Source: Coffea arabica
Lineage: Eukaryota; Streptophyta; Magnoliopsida; Gentianales; Rubiaceae
Length of the DNA: 64,000 bases
Assembly: GCF_036785885.1 (NCBI RefSeq)
Contig: NC_092320.1
Span: 13,331,557-13,395,556, forward strand
Direction of reading: 5' to 3'
This document shows, one piece after another, positions 22,216-34,082 of the stretch. The position numbers and the translations under genes were made by a program. Positions within the stretch are counted from its first letter, which is position 1. Every line of letters begins with the position of its first letter. The notes below the pieces were generated by a model. The model did not search any database. It saw only the letters and a program-made list of their open reading frames with translations, and was not told the origin of the DNA.

Positions 22216-23926
22216 CCATACACAGTTATATAATCAATTGTTTGTCAAATCTCTTCTGGGACTAATTATTTTTGACAAGCAAAGATGATCAAGAAATGGC
22301 AGAAGCATAGCATAATTTAGGAAGTTTCCTAGCAACAAATGAAGATAAAACATGTAGCCAAAGGATAAGAATATATTGGGTGTCCATCCAAAGGGAAAAA
22401 GTAAACAAATAAAAAGAAGAGGAAATTATTGAAAAAGGATTGGAACCTTTTACTTTTGGCCACATTTCTACTAGCTTTGCGGCTTTATGTTGATGGCTTT
22501 TGCCTTCCCAATTCGAGCACTACCAAAAGCCTACAAACACCCAACGTGGAAGAATCAATGCCAACGCATGGAAGAAAAAACGCACTCCCATAAAGATTTG
22601 CATTTGCCAATTCCCCGTAGATACACTTGCATTGCATCCCTTTTGTTCGCCATTATCTTATAATATTTCTTTGATTACTTAAATATAATATATCACGTAC
22701 ACACAAATCTCCATGAAAAGTTTGTATGGTTGAGAAAAAAAAAAATGTGTGAGAAAGCCTTCACCCTTGTCCCTCTCTTTCTTTCTTTCTTTCTTTTTTT
22801 TTCTATGATTTTGCAATGAAACTAGTCCTAAAAGAAAGGGTTCTAAAGAGGAAGAATATGATTGGCAAAAATTTCCAAGAAAGGGTACGATTTCCACCTT
22901 TTAGAAACCTCTATACATACGGCTGTTTCCTAATGGGAGTCAAAGAAATTCATTCGATTTTCAACAATTGCCTCATATATGATATCAAGTATTGATGGCA
23001 ATATCATGGGATTTTTTTTTTTTTTTTTGTTTTAGTTCTGATGAGTTTAGAGCCTTCTTAGGTAGTAAAATTTGTAGAAATTTTCATTGCAAATTGTAAA
23101 TCATTATAATTTGCAGTGAAATCATAAAGCAAGGGAAAATGGCATTATTACATTCTTGTACACAAGCAGTCGTCCGCGTTGGATGTTCAGAGCTGAAGCA
23201 AAAAGAAAAATCATGGCAAAATCTAGATTCATGTTCTTGGAAAGAATTTGAAGATGGTAAATAGTGAATATTGGCTCCAGTTTCATCACTCGAATGATGA
23301 AACACGCACGGCTTGTAACTTATGATGATTGATCGAGCAACCTTTTTACTGTAAAATTGCAGCTTGCTCATCATGCTCACCGGACCAGGGGCTTCTATCG
23401 TCACAAGAATGCGCAGTTGATGATGGAGATGGGATGTTTCGAAATTAGATGGTATGGTGGAGATTAAATATAGAACATCATCAATTTTAACGCGTCAAAA
23501 AAATTTATTTATTATATCATCATCGTATCATACGCATTAATTGTGCTACTGTCTACACTACTGTGCCGTGCAGTCTCTGTTGATGATAGCAGAAACCCTC
23601 TACCGTGCTAACTAACACTGAATCAAGCCGCGGGCTGAGTGTTCTGCTGCCTTGCCTCGAAATATGATGGGTAATGGCATCTCTGTCTTGAACCCCCCCC
23701 TCCCCCCAGTCCAACACCCTCTGGGTCTGGGGTTTCTTTCCTGATAAGAAGCATCTTACAGACCTCATAAAAGAAGGGTTTTTACGTTATTCTTTTCCGG
23801 ACTGTGCGAGGCACAAAAGCAATTGTTTGCTTATCAGTCATCATGCGTTTCTTTTCTCCCACAGTATCTCCACTGATAATAATATATATTTCTTTATGCC
23901 AAAATGCCGTAACGCTCGCATACTAA

Positions 23927-24345
23927 TTTTACACCATGAAGGGAGTAGTTAAGTGCAAAGGTTCACGCCCTAAAAGGGTTAATTTTAATGTGCATCCTTC
24001 AACTATATTCAAAATTTTACTTAGGTCCTTAAACTTTAAAGTAGGATATTTTAATTTCGAAAATATAAAATCAGTCCAATTTTAATTCTTAAAGTATAAA
24101 AAAAAAGTCGCACTTTAATTCCTGAAGTATAAAATTTGTCTCACTTTAGCTTTTAAAGTATAAAATCTGTTCGACTTATATATTAAAATTTATCTCATTT
24201 TTGCCAATGATTTTATTTAAGTGAGATAACTATTATATTCATTTTGAATTTTAGCTAGAGACCCAAGTAAGAATTAATCCTGCTTTAAATCTGTCCATAA
24301 TAATTTACACCATGAAGGTGGTAGTTAAGTGGTTAAGGTTCATGC
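23927..24345. repeat. AT-rich internal tandem array between 40-bp direct repeats
   Basis: TTTACACCATGAAGG.GTAGTTAAGTG...GGTTCA.GC occurs at 23927-23970 and again at 24303-24345. Between them are several degenerate units of about 30-40 bases built around TTAAAGTATAAAAT. The flanking motif resembles a tRNA-type A-box region (AGTTAAGTGGTTAAGG), so the flanks may be SINE fragments. Confidence 0.45.
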
Positions 24346-24547
24346 TTTGAAGCTCTCTTTCTGCGCAGTCGTGTTAGTAGGTGAGCAAACCAAATGTTGT
24401 TGAAGGAAATAGATTAGTTTGGAAAACTCAAAAAAGAAAAAAAAAATGTTTGAGTGCTAGACTAACTCCTTTTAAGTCAAGTAACTATGGTTCAAACTAT
24501 TGTGGATGAAGGTTATCAGGATCACACTTAAAAGGCAGTTAACTAGG

Positions 24548-25566
24548 GCCTCATTTGGTATATGAGTTTTTTTGGAAATTTGTCTAAAACTTTACTGTAA
24601 TACACGGTAGAAGTTTTTGGAAAAATTTTTTAAAATGATTTTTTTTTCCTTTTCTTTTTTTGTTCTTTCTTTTTCTCTTGCCTTTTCTTTCTTTCCGTTT
24701 TCTTTTCTTTCATCTTTTCTTCTTCTTCTTCCTTCCCCCTCCCCCGCCACCTCTGCCTCCGACGTTGAAGAACCAGCAGCCATAGTCCAAATTTTTTTTT
24801 CTTTTTCTCTTCCCTTCTTCTCCCTCTCTGCTTCCCTCTCTCCCTCTACTCCCCATCACCCCTCCCCCCCTCTCCCTCCCAATGCTAGAGAACTTGCAGC
24901 CATGGTTTTTTCTCTTTTTTTTTTATTTTTTGCTTGTTCTCTCTCCCTCTCCTCCCCTTCCCCCTCCACCTTTGCCCAATCTGGTCGCGTGACCAAATCG
25001 TAGCTAGGGGAAGGGGAATGGGGAGGGGGGAGGGGGCAAAAAAAAAAGAAAAAAAAGAAAAGAGAGGGGAGCACCAACAGATCGGTCTAAGGGGGAAAGA
25101 GAGAGGGAGAAAGGAAAAAAAAAAAAAGCCGGTGCCGGAAGCAGTGGTGGAGGTGGTGGCTAGCAATGAAGGTGTGATGGATCGGGATGAGGGAGAAAGA
25201 AGAAAAAAAGAGGAAGTTTTTTGTGTATTAGGGGGAGGAGTGGGGGAGAGAGAGAGGGAGGAAACAAAGGTGGATCAAATTGGGCCAAGGGGAGGATGGC
25301 GCGGACGAAGAGGGAAAGAGGGAGAAAGGAAAAAAAAAAAAAAACCAGCATCGAAAGAGGTGATCGGCGCTGGAACCGGCGGCGGAGGTGGTGGTGGGTT
25401 GGGGTGGGGAAGGAAGAAGAAAAATAGAGGAAGGGAATTTTTTTTTTTTTTGTGCTTTGAATATTTTGAAGTGTGTAGACAAATTTTTTTTAGATTATTG
25501 TAGTTAAAGTTGATAAAAAATTACTATAAGATAAACTTGAATAAAAATTTAAGTTCCAAACAGGCC
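24548..25566. mobile_element. Fold-back element with polypyrimidine/polypurine halves
   Basis: The outer ends are imperfect inverted repeats: GGGCCTCATTTGG at the left, and CCAAACAGGCCTT at the right (reverse complement AAGGCCTGTTTGG). The left half (about 24640-24995) is almost all C and T on the plus strand; the right half (about 25010-25440) is almost all G and A, so the two can pair. The right half carries two related subunits, each a run of A followed by a GGTGGTGG-rich segment (near 25120-25165 and 25330-25400). Open frames in both strands reflect composition only. It fits a fold-back or MITE-like element that has expanded internally. Confidence 0.6.
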
Positions 25567-25569
25567 TTG

Positions 25570-27267
25570 GTTAGATAGACATTTCCAGCCTTTCTTTCAG
25601 CCAAAAATCATAAAAGAAATTTAATACAAGGCCCCAACTATGTCATGTACAAGTAAAGATTTAGGGCTACCAGCCTTCCAACACCCATAAGAACAATTTG
25701 TTGTAAAAATTCCTTGTCAGAGTCTTGAATTTAGCAAGTATGCCATTTGGCAACCAACTTAGTTGACCAGACAGATATTCCATAATCATCACCACCATGG
25801 ATATGGAATTGGTCCAATTGGAGATTAGGAGGAATCTTTGCATGCCAAAATCTTTCTGTCCACAACCCCATTGAAGGAAAAAACCTAAGGGATCAGAGAT
25901 TTGGATTGGACTCAAGGAAAGAACTACAAGTGGTAAATTGAACCAAGAACTCTTACTTCCATTAATAACTTGAAAAGCATCACAAACAGCTACCACAATA
26001 ATGGAATTGGAGAACATCGCATTAAAGCAACGTCCAGTCTTATCTCAGATAGACTATCAAAAGGAACAAAGGAAATGGCCTACCCCCCCCCCCCCCCCCC
26101 CCCCAAAATATTTTCTTTTTCCTTGCGTTTCTTGCAATGCTTCTCCTGCTCTGATGTTTGGTCTAAAACACGCAATTATTTCCAACTCAAAACAAGAGAG
26201 ATGCAGATACAAGGAGGTTCAAAGGGCAAAGGTTGCCTGTCCTCTTAGTGCCTACTAGTTTTGCAGCAGTAGCCGTAGCAGCAGGCTAGGACTTTGCAGC
26301 AGCTGTGAATTTTGTGATAGGAACTATATAGGAAACGAGAATATAGAGCACTGTGGTGTGTTCATTGCATTGCATTTCTTTGCATCCAATCCTTTGCTGT
26401 CACTCTCAAATTTTGAGCTTCATGCCTCTCTTTTCTTTTCCTCACTTTCACTGACATTCCGTATCAAGTCATCTCCATCTGATTCTCGTCTCTTTCCTTC
26501 TTTTTCCTCTCTCTCTCTCTCTCACATAGTCACACATTGAACGCACTTTGCCAAAGGGAAATTTAAGGTACAAAAAAAAATAGAAAAGGGAACAAAATGA
26601 GAACACTAACTTCGCAAAAACTTGTAATATTCCCCCACCCCAAATATTAAAATGACAAAAAAGAAAGAAAAAACAACATAGCAGATTTATATTTTTCAAG
26701 GTCAGAGAATGTCCTAAATGCAAGATTTGCTGTACTATTTACAAATTCTGTCAAAGATTGCTGATAGCGCAATTCAAGCCTAAGCCTAAGCTTGTGCTCA
26801 ACTAACATTCAGTGGCAAATAGAAGAAAGACACGTACATTAAGGCTCCCGCTAAGCTAAAGTACAGAGAAAAAGTGGAACAAAACAGTACATAAAATTTT
26901 GCAACTGCAAACCTATCAATTCCATGTAATCAAAATGGAAAAAGCAACAAAATAGCATGCTCAGCTCAGATGCATTAAAACATACCCAACACCCCACACT
27001 ATACTATCTGCAAGTGACTAGTACACACATTAACACACACACACGCCGACCAGTGTTGCGCTGCGGTGTGTTTTTGCCCACAGCAAAAGAAGGTAACTGA
27101 AAAAGTGTGACTCTAGGAAAGCCCAAAAAGCCTAGAGCGGAAACCGAAAGCAAGCAAGAAGAAAACAAACCATTTTATTCATACTTTATAGCATTTGTGA
27201 AGCAGCAAGAGCCAAAAAACTCAAGGTTGTATTCAGAAAATGTATTCTTGATCACCTCTTCTATGCA
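25570..27267. other. Intergenic / upstream of NIK-like gene
   Basis: A 116-codon minus-strand open frame at 25667-26017 has no recognised domain and is not called. A run of 22 C lies at 26083-26104. CT repeats near 26510-26524 and AC repeats near 27033-27044 are upstream of the receptor kinase start. The true transcription start could not be placed. Confidence 0.5.
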
Positions 27268-30200
27268 ATGGCCATGTCCGTCATCTTCAGCTACCGTTTC
27301 TTTCTTCTGGGCTTCTTCGTGTTTTCTCCTACTCTTTGTTATTCGTATGAAGCTCGAAATCCTGAAGGTAAACAACAAAAGATGATAAAAAGTTTATCTT
27401 TTTTTTTTCACTTGCATTCCACTAATTTTTTTTTTGTATTATTTCCTGGGATTGTTAGTTGAAGCTTTGATTAGCGTCAAGAATGCTTTGAGCGACCCTC
27501 ATGGGGTTCTGAGCAACTGGGATGAAGATTCTGTAGACCCCTGTAGTTGGTCTATGATAACTTGTTCCTCTGATAATCTTGTTACTGGCATGTGAGTTTT
27601 TAAAACTTTCTGGCTCTTTCAATACTTTTCTAGCAATGTTTCCGTTACGTTTGATTATATTGAACAGTAAAGACTGCATTTTTATCATTTTTTCTGCTCT
27701 GGGTTTAACAGAGGAGCCCCAAGTCAAGGTCTATCTGGGACTTTATCCGAGGTCATTGCTAATCTCACAAACCTTAAGCAAGTGTAAGAAAATGGTGGAT
27801 TAGGATGCTTCTGATATTGGGTTTTAGCAACTGAGTTGTGTTAATGTCTAATTTCTGTATTTAATGGTCAGATTTCGCTCATGCAGGTTGTTGCAGAATA
27901 ATAACATCTCAGGTCACATTCCACTAGAATTAGGCAATCTTTCAAACCTTGAGACTTTGGATCTCTCCAGTAACAAGTTGTCTGGTCCTTTGCCTGATTC
28001 TTTGGGGTTCCTAACAAAACTCCAGTACCTGTATGTTTTAAATTTCTTTTCCAATCTACCATTTTTGCTTAATTTTGTCATTTTCTTAGTTGGCTAATAT
28101 TGGAAATGGCGCATATATATATATATTATTTAATAAAGTTGTTTTGTCTTGTTTTGTGGGCTTGTCATGTAACGAAATGAGTAGAAGGTTGAACAACAAT
28201 AGCTTGTCTGGTGCTATTCCTCCGTCTTTAGCCAAAGTCCCTCAACTTGCTTTCTTGTGAGTGTAGATCTTTGTTCTGTTCTCTGCCTTCTTTTAAATTG
28301 TTTTTCTTGTTTGTCTCAGTGTCTTTTAAAGAAGCAACATAGAATCTGTAATTTTTGGGTTTTCCAAGAAAATTTTCTTTTGGAATCAAGCATAGGATTT
28401 GTTTCAAACCTTGAATGATAATGCGTTCTCTCTCATGAAGTCACTTTCACTTTCAGGGACTTGTCTTACAACAATCTGAGTGGACCTGTTCCCAGATTTC
28501 CAACCAAAGCATTCAAGTATGTCTTCTCTGCTGTGACTTTCTTCTGTTAAATGCAAACATGTACTCGTACCTCCTTTTATAACACACATGCTTTGTGCAT
28601 GAGTTATGTCAATTTATTATAATTATCTAGGGGATAATTACTTTTTAATTTTCTTTCGTTCTCTTCTGGTCTAATTTAACAATTCCTCTTGATCTATGTG
28701 TAATCAATTATATAGCATTGTGGGTAACCCCTTGATATGTGGAAGCCACTCAGGCAAGAGTTGTTCCGGACATTTTAATATGAGTTCTCTTTCATTCTCC
28801 ATGGATTCATCCCCTGGTAATTTATGAGACACAGTGTTTATAAGTTGATATCAATTTTGTTTCTTTCAAACAATTTTCTTCTGACTGCCCCTGCATCTTT
28901 AGGAAAATCCAATTCCAAAAGATTAGCTGTTGCACTTGGTGTTAGTCTGAGCTTTGTCTCCATTTTCCTCCTAGCAATTGTAGTTTTGATCTGGACTAGA
29001 AGCAAAAAGAATAAACAGTCCATTCTCAACATTAATGGTGAGTAATTATTAACTTGTAGCTTTCACATGCAAATTTAAAGAAAAACACTTATTTGCGGTT
29101 GTGGTGAGCCTCAAGAACTTGAATCTGTCTGTAGATGTGCAAGAGGAGGATCTATTAAGACTGGGCAATCTCAGAAGCTTTACATTCAAGGAGCTTCAAC
29201 TTGCAACAGACAATTTCAGTTCCAAGAACATACTTGGTGCTGGGGGATTTGGCAATGTATATAGGGGGAAGTTAGGGGATGGTACAATGATTGCAGTAAA
29301 GCGTTTAAAGGATGTGACAGGAACTGCAGGGGAGTCACAGTTTCGTACTGAGTTGGAGCTTATTAGCTTAGCAGTTCACAGGAATTTGCTAAGGCTAATT
29401 GGTTATTGTGCTATCCCAAATGAAAGGCTTTTGGTGTATCCATTCATGTCTAATGGCAGTGTAGCATCAAGACTAAAAGGTACGTACATCAACTCATGAA
29501 ATGCATCTGCGGCAAGTTCGTAGTTGCTATTCTTTGTCAACTCTTTGGTTTTACTGTTTTATACTTAGTTCAGTGCATGATCCATACAACATTCATTTTT
29601 CAACTGCCTTGGACCACTGTAGTATATGGGTCCCAGGTGCTCCAGAAAATGACGTGGTATGAGATAACGTAGGTTAGAAACGGGGACCATGTTTAACTGC
29701 TCATGATATCTTTTCAGTTTCATTTAGATTTGCTGCCTTCCACTAGTTGTTGTTAGGTGATATGAGCACAAACTTTCCTTTGCTGAGATTTTTGTTTGTA
29801 CGTGCTGATTCATTTGTATGTGGGATGGTCTACAATGGTTGGCTTTTGCTTCTTTCAACCTTGATGTAAATAGTTTTTTAAGTTTGGAAAATTGCCAGGA
29901 AATCGTTAGAATTCAGAGCTGATGTTTGGAATGGAGAACCTACAAAGTTTTTAGTTTCACCTAAGCTTTAGATCATTGTGCTGTGAAGAAATGTTTAGGC
30001 AAGGGTACAAGCAGCAGACCAAGGCTTAATACTTGGATTGTTGATTTATGAAATATGATGTAATTTAGAGAAGATCCTGAAATTTCTTTTGGTGGCTGAC
30101 CAACATAATAGGACTAATTATGATGCTCATTTCACCTTCTTCCTCTTTATTTAGGAGGAAAGAAAGTAGATATTGCTTCATTGAAGAATGATGCTTACTG

Positions 30201-31972
30201 CAAATGGAGATGACTGCACTTTTTTCCCCAAATTTGTTTGTGTTATCAGATAAGTAGTTTTCAATAATATGGCTAATAGATAATTAAATCCTGAGAGAAT
30301 ACATGCTTTTTCAAGCTTTGGTGGAATATGACCAGTATATCAATTTTGCTAAATGCATTTAATTCTAGCTAGCAGAGTTGTCTATCAATTGTGTTGATAG
30401 TCTAATTATAGTTTGCTGTTATATTAATCATGGCAGGAAAACCTGCTTTAGACTGGAACACTAGAAAGAGAATTGCAATTGGAGCTGCAAGAGGTCTCCT
30501 ATACCTGCACGAGCAATGTGATCCAAAAATAATTCACCGTGATGTAAAGGCTGCTAATGTTCTCCTAGATGACTACTGTGAGGCTGTTGTTGGTGACTTT
30601 GGCCTAGCTAAGCTCCTTGACCATGCCGATTCTCATGTGACAACAGCTGTTCGTGGCACTGTAGGGCACATTGCGCCTGAATACCTCTCAACTGGTCAAT
30701 CATCCGAGAAAACTGATGTTTTTGGATTTGGTATTCTGCTGATAGAGCTCATAACTGGAATGAAAGCCCTTGACTTAGGAAAAACTGTAAACCAGAAAGG
30801 AGCCATGCTGGAATGGGTTCGTCTCTTCCCTGAACCCTATTTCTAAACTTCTAAACCTTTGTGTGCTATTAAATTGGTTTAGCTACTTTGGAACATGAGA
30901 AGTCTTTCTTCACACTCAAATCACTAGCCTGTGGTTCATGAAATTAATGACCTGTTTTTCTTGGTCTTTATTTGTAATCTTTTACTCGGGGTACTCTTAT
31001 ATTCTGCCTTAAGATTGTCATGCATGAATTCAGATGTTTATCAGACACTCGCTGCTTTATAATATTTTCTTTTTTGTTTAGCTGCTAGTTAGTTTACTGA
31101 CGACTTATTCTTTGTAAAGGTTTCTTTAAGAAAGTGGGATCAAGTCAATGATTTCACTTCTTCGGATCGTTGACTCTTTTTCTTTTAATTGTCCTGCATC
31201 TTTAAGATCTATGTTCGGGCAGGAATTTTCTTTTCCAATGCTCATTTACTAATGGCTATCCTCTTCAAGGGACACTGAAAAAATATCACGATACATGAGC
31301 CGTTGCAAATAATGTTTTGTAGATTAATCATGAAGCTCTGGGTGAACAATTAGCTTTTAAAGTGCTATGTGTACTGTCTGTGAAATTGACCTGCGAACAG
31401 CCAGCCGAATGGTGTTCAAGAACAACATATATTTGCCTGGAAGGACTTGTGTTCCCATGTCACAAGAAAACTATGTGGCGGAGATTTGCTTGGCACATTG
31501 TTTAGTCTTGATAGTTATTCAAAGGGTATGCTCGTACACATCGTATATTTTTTCCCTTCATCATTGAAAATTTGGCATTTCATTGCAGGTTAAGAAAATA
31601 CAGCAGGAAAAGAAAATTGAAGTTTTGGTGGATAGAGAATTGGGTATCAACTATGACCGGATTGAGGTGGGTGAGATGCTCCAAGTTGCTCTACTTTGCA
31701 CTCAATACCTCCCCGCCCACCGGCCTAAGATGTCGGATGTGGTTCGAATGCTTGAAGGAGAGGGCCTAGCAGAAAAATGGGCAGCCTCCCATAATTATCC
31801 AAATCAAGGCACAAACCTTCCCCCCCTCATTCATGGTTCCCAAATTAGGTTGCACCATGCCACTGTGCCTGGACATGATGACAATGTCTATGACCAGTCA
31901 GCCATGTTTGAGATGATAACAATGGATGAAGACTATGATGCTTATGCCATGGAGCTCTCTGGTCCGAGATAA
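27268..31972 (+). CDS. NIK: NIK-type LRR receptor kinase, 11 exons, 641 aa
   Basis: Exons by eye: 27268-27367, 27459-27591, 27712-27783, 27887-28030, 28185-28256, 28457-28516, 28716-28816, 28903-29037, 29135-29479, 30437-30816, 31589-31972; all junctions GT-AG and the frame closes. The order is: signal peptide ([16 protein letters not shown]), LRR N-terminal domain with [10 protein letters not shown], about four to five LRRs on 72- or 144-base exons, a short Ser-rich juxtamembrane part, TM ([16 protein letters not shown]), and kinase. In the kinase, the loop GAGGFG is at 307-312, Lys328 is in IAVKRLK, HRD is at 421-423, DFG starts at 441, and the activation segment [20 protein letters not shown] follows, so it is an intact RD kinase. 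Sequence and exon pattern match LRR-II kinases (NIK/SERK clade), closest by eye to NSP-interacting kinases, which act in antiviral and immune signalling. Which NIK it is cannot be settled here. Confidence 0.92.
29480..30436 (+). other. NIK intron 9 (957 bp)
   Basis: Between the exon ending CTAAAAG|GTACGT and the one beginning GCAG|GAAAACC. AT-rich, with no embedded gene or clear mobile element seen. Confidence 0.7.
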
Positions 31973-34082
31973 CTAGAGGACCTAAATATGCATAGATATG
32001 TGAATTTTTGTTTTCTTATTCTTTACTATAAAGAAGGTTACCTAAGCAGTGGAACAACCTAAATTAGCTCTTACCTATTTTTATTTGGTTCTACTTTCCT
32101 GCATGTTTAGAAGGCTGTTTTGTGTTTTACCATGTATGTATATATCGTTTCACAGTCAGATACTGAATGCTCCAATGAGTAAATAATATAATTGATCTTT
32201 CATCCCTTGCATGACCTCATGGATGCAAGCCAGTGAACTGAACCATATGGTTTGGATGAAAATGTGTACTCATTTGTCAAGAGTAGGAGAAACATGTAAA
32301 GCCCTTTTTTGATCATGTTCTGTACCTCTTTAAATTTTCCCTGTAGGGGAAATGGAATGAGGTATGGTGCATGCATAGTAACTCATTCCTGGAGATGCCC
32401 ATTTCCAGGACAGAAGATCTCATCGACCACATCACATGCTCTTGCCTTCAAAATCAAACATGACTGTTAGTGCTAGCAAGAAAAAGGAAAAGTTAAACAA
32501 GAAAAAGAAGGGGTTCTGATTTTTTTTGACCAAAAGTAGGAGAAATGCTGTGATGCAATTGCACTATGCAGTGGTTGAACCGTCCTCGGCCGTCTGGTTG
32601 GGCCCTTGAGGATGCTGCGTGCAACCACTTGGGGAGTCTTTCGAGTCTCTGTCTTATGATGCTTTTGCACTCATGCGCTTCCTGCAGTTTTCCTTTCTGC
32701 TTTTGCTGCATTGATAAATACCAAAAACGAAGCAAAAAGTCAGTGTTCATATTATCGATGTTACTACTACCATTCTTCATCAGTTGGTGTCCTATCATAA
32801 TATATATATATATATATATATATATAGATGTGATTTGATGACCAAGTCTAGTTGAATTTGTGTTCCAATTAAAATTCGAGCTTCATGTGAAATACAAAAA
32901 TTGATTTCTAATCTTTTTTAGCTCCACAACAAACCAATACTTTCTCTAGAGTATTGTTGGAAATTTAGTGAATTACACAAATTAAGGATAGTGAAATTTT
33001 AAAATTCTTAGGGCCACACACACAATATTAGGTGGATTAGCCCGATGTAAAGGTTTTTTTTTTTGGGATGATTTAAGTGCCTAAAAGTAATCTGTTAATT
33101 ACCACGGCCTTACCTTATGATATCGACAAGAGATTAATTTATTACTCTACTCTCTTTGGACTTAATTCATTCTTCTTCATTTTTTTTAATTCTTTTTACC
33201 TTTTCCACCCTCAACTACCAGGTACAAGATTTGAACCCTGCACTAGAAAAGCTTCAAAAGCCCTCTTCTGATCACTAGACTCAATTCATTCTTCTCCAAA
33301 CCTAAAGTACAAAGATATATTTACAAGTCTCCTGTGATTGCATTGTTTGGGAGTTTCTTTTTCTTTTTTTTTTTTAACACATCTTTAGCACTTTTGTGGA
33401 ATGTGATATACATGAAGTGAAAAAGACAAGGAAAATGTATCAAAAAATATTCTCAAAATACTCAAAAAATTTTGTCCAAAACTAGCCATCTAAACATGGG
33501 ATTCTTCACCAGTTTTTAGAATTCACACCAACTTAATTCATTCTTCTCAAAACCTAAAGCACTAAAGTCTAAAATTTTCTCACTGTCACCAATGTCTAAA
33601 ACTCAAACTTGGCTCAATTAAAATCCAAGTTTAGAAGGATAACAAAGAGGAGAGTTTGAGAATGGAACCTGACTGAAGTCATTCTTTTTTTTTTCATGGG
33701 AGGCTAAAGTCGTTTTGAGGATTTTTTTTTTTTTTAATTCCATTTTGAGAGGATAAAAGAATTGTTTCCTTAAGCAACTTCCTATGATTGCATGGACTAA
33801 GCCCAATAACAAATTTGAAGTAAAACTGCTGATTATCATCTTAAAATGGGCCTATTAGCTTCAGCTTTTTAAAACATACAGCATTTACCGGGCCCAAGGT
33901 AGAATTACCGGTTGTAAAACCTATAAATTCTTGCGTTATTAAAAAATTTCTGATAAATCTTTCAGTGCCTTTGCTAAAACGCCCTTTTCTGTAGATTTTC
34001 TTTTGTAATTATTCTGTCTTATATACATATTCATGTATGTACTTGTATAATCCCATTAAAATTCAGTTAAATTAAAAATTCA
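31973..34082. other. Intergenic between NIK and ATG18b
   Basis: The first few hundred bases are probably the NIK 3' UTR. A TA microsatellite lies at 32799-32826 and poly-T tracts near 33056, 33368 and 33722. A TTTGAACCCTGCACTAG motif at 33230 resembles the B-box part of tRNA-type repeats. No gene was recognised. Confidence 0.5.

Larger units (their letters stand above)
16330..24540. other. Long gene-poor stretch
   Basis: No credible protein-coding gene was found. Open frames of 60-136 codons lack recognised domains. It holds a MITE at 16686-16832, a TA/TG microsatellite near 16615-16645, a GC-rich LTR-like island at about 18510-19130, LINE-tail-like fragments near 18395 and 22165, homopolymer tracts near 19158, 20288 and 23012, and the repeat-flanked AT block at 23927-24345. 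Confidence 0.55.

Noticed and set aside
24592-25503. Overlapping open frames up to 189 codons on both strands
   Set aside because: They lie in polypurine/polypyrimidine DNA of the fold-back element and translate to Lys/Glu/Arg/Gly or Ser/Phe/Pro repeats; composition alone keeps the frames open.
25667-26017. 116-codon minus-strand open frame
   Set aside because: No family recognised and no splice partners. It may be a gene fragment, but the sequence alone does not show it.
33221-33270. tRNA gene suggested by a TTTGAACCCTGCA motif
   Set aside because: Only a B-box-like match; no cloverleaf or A box at proper spacing was found. No tRNA or rRNA gene was identified anywhere in the window.
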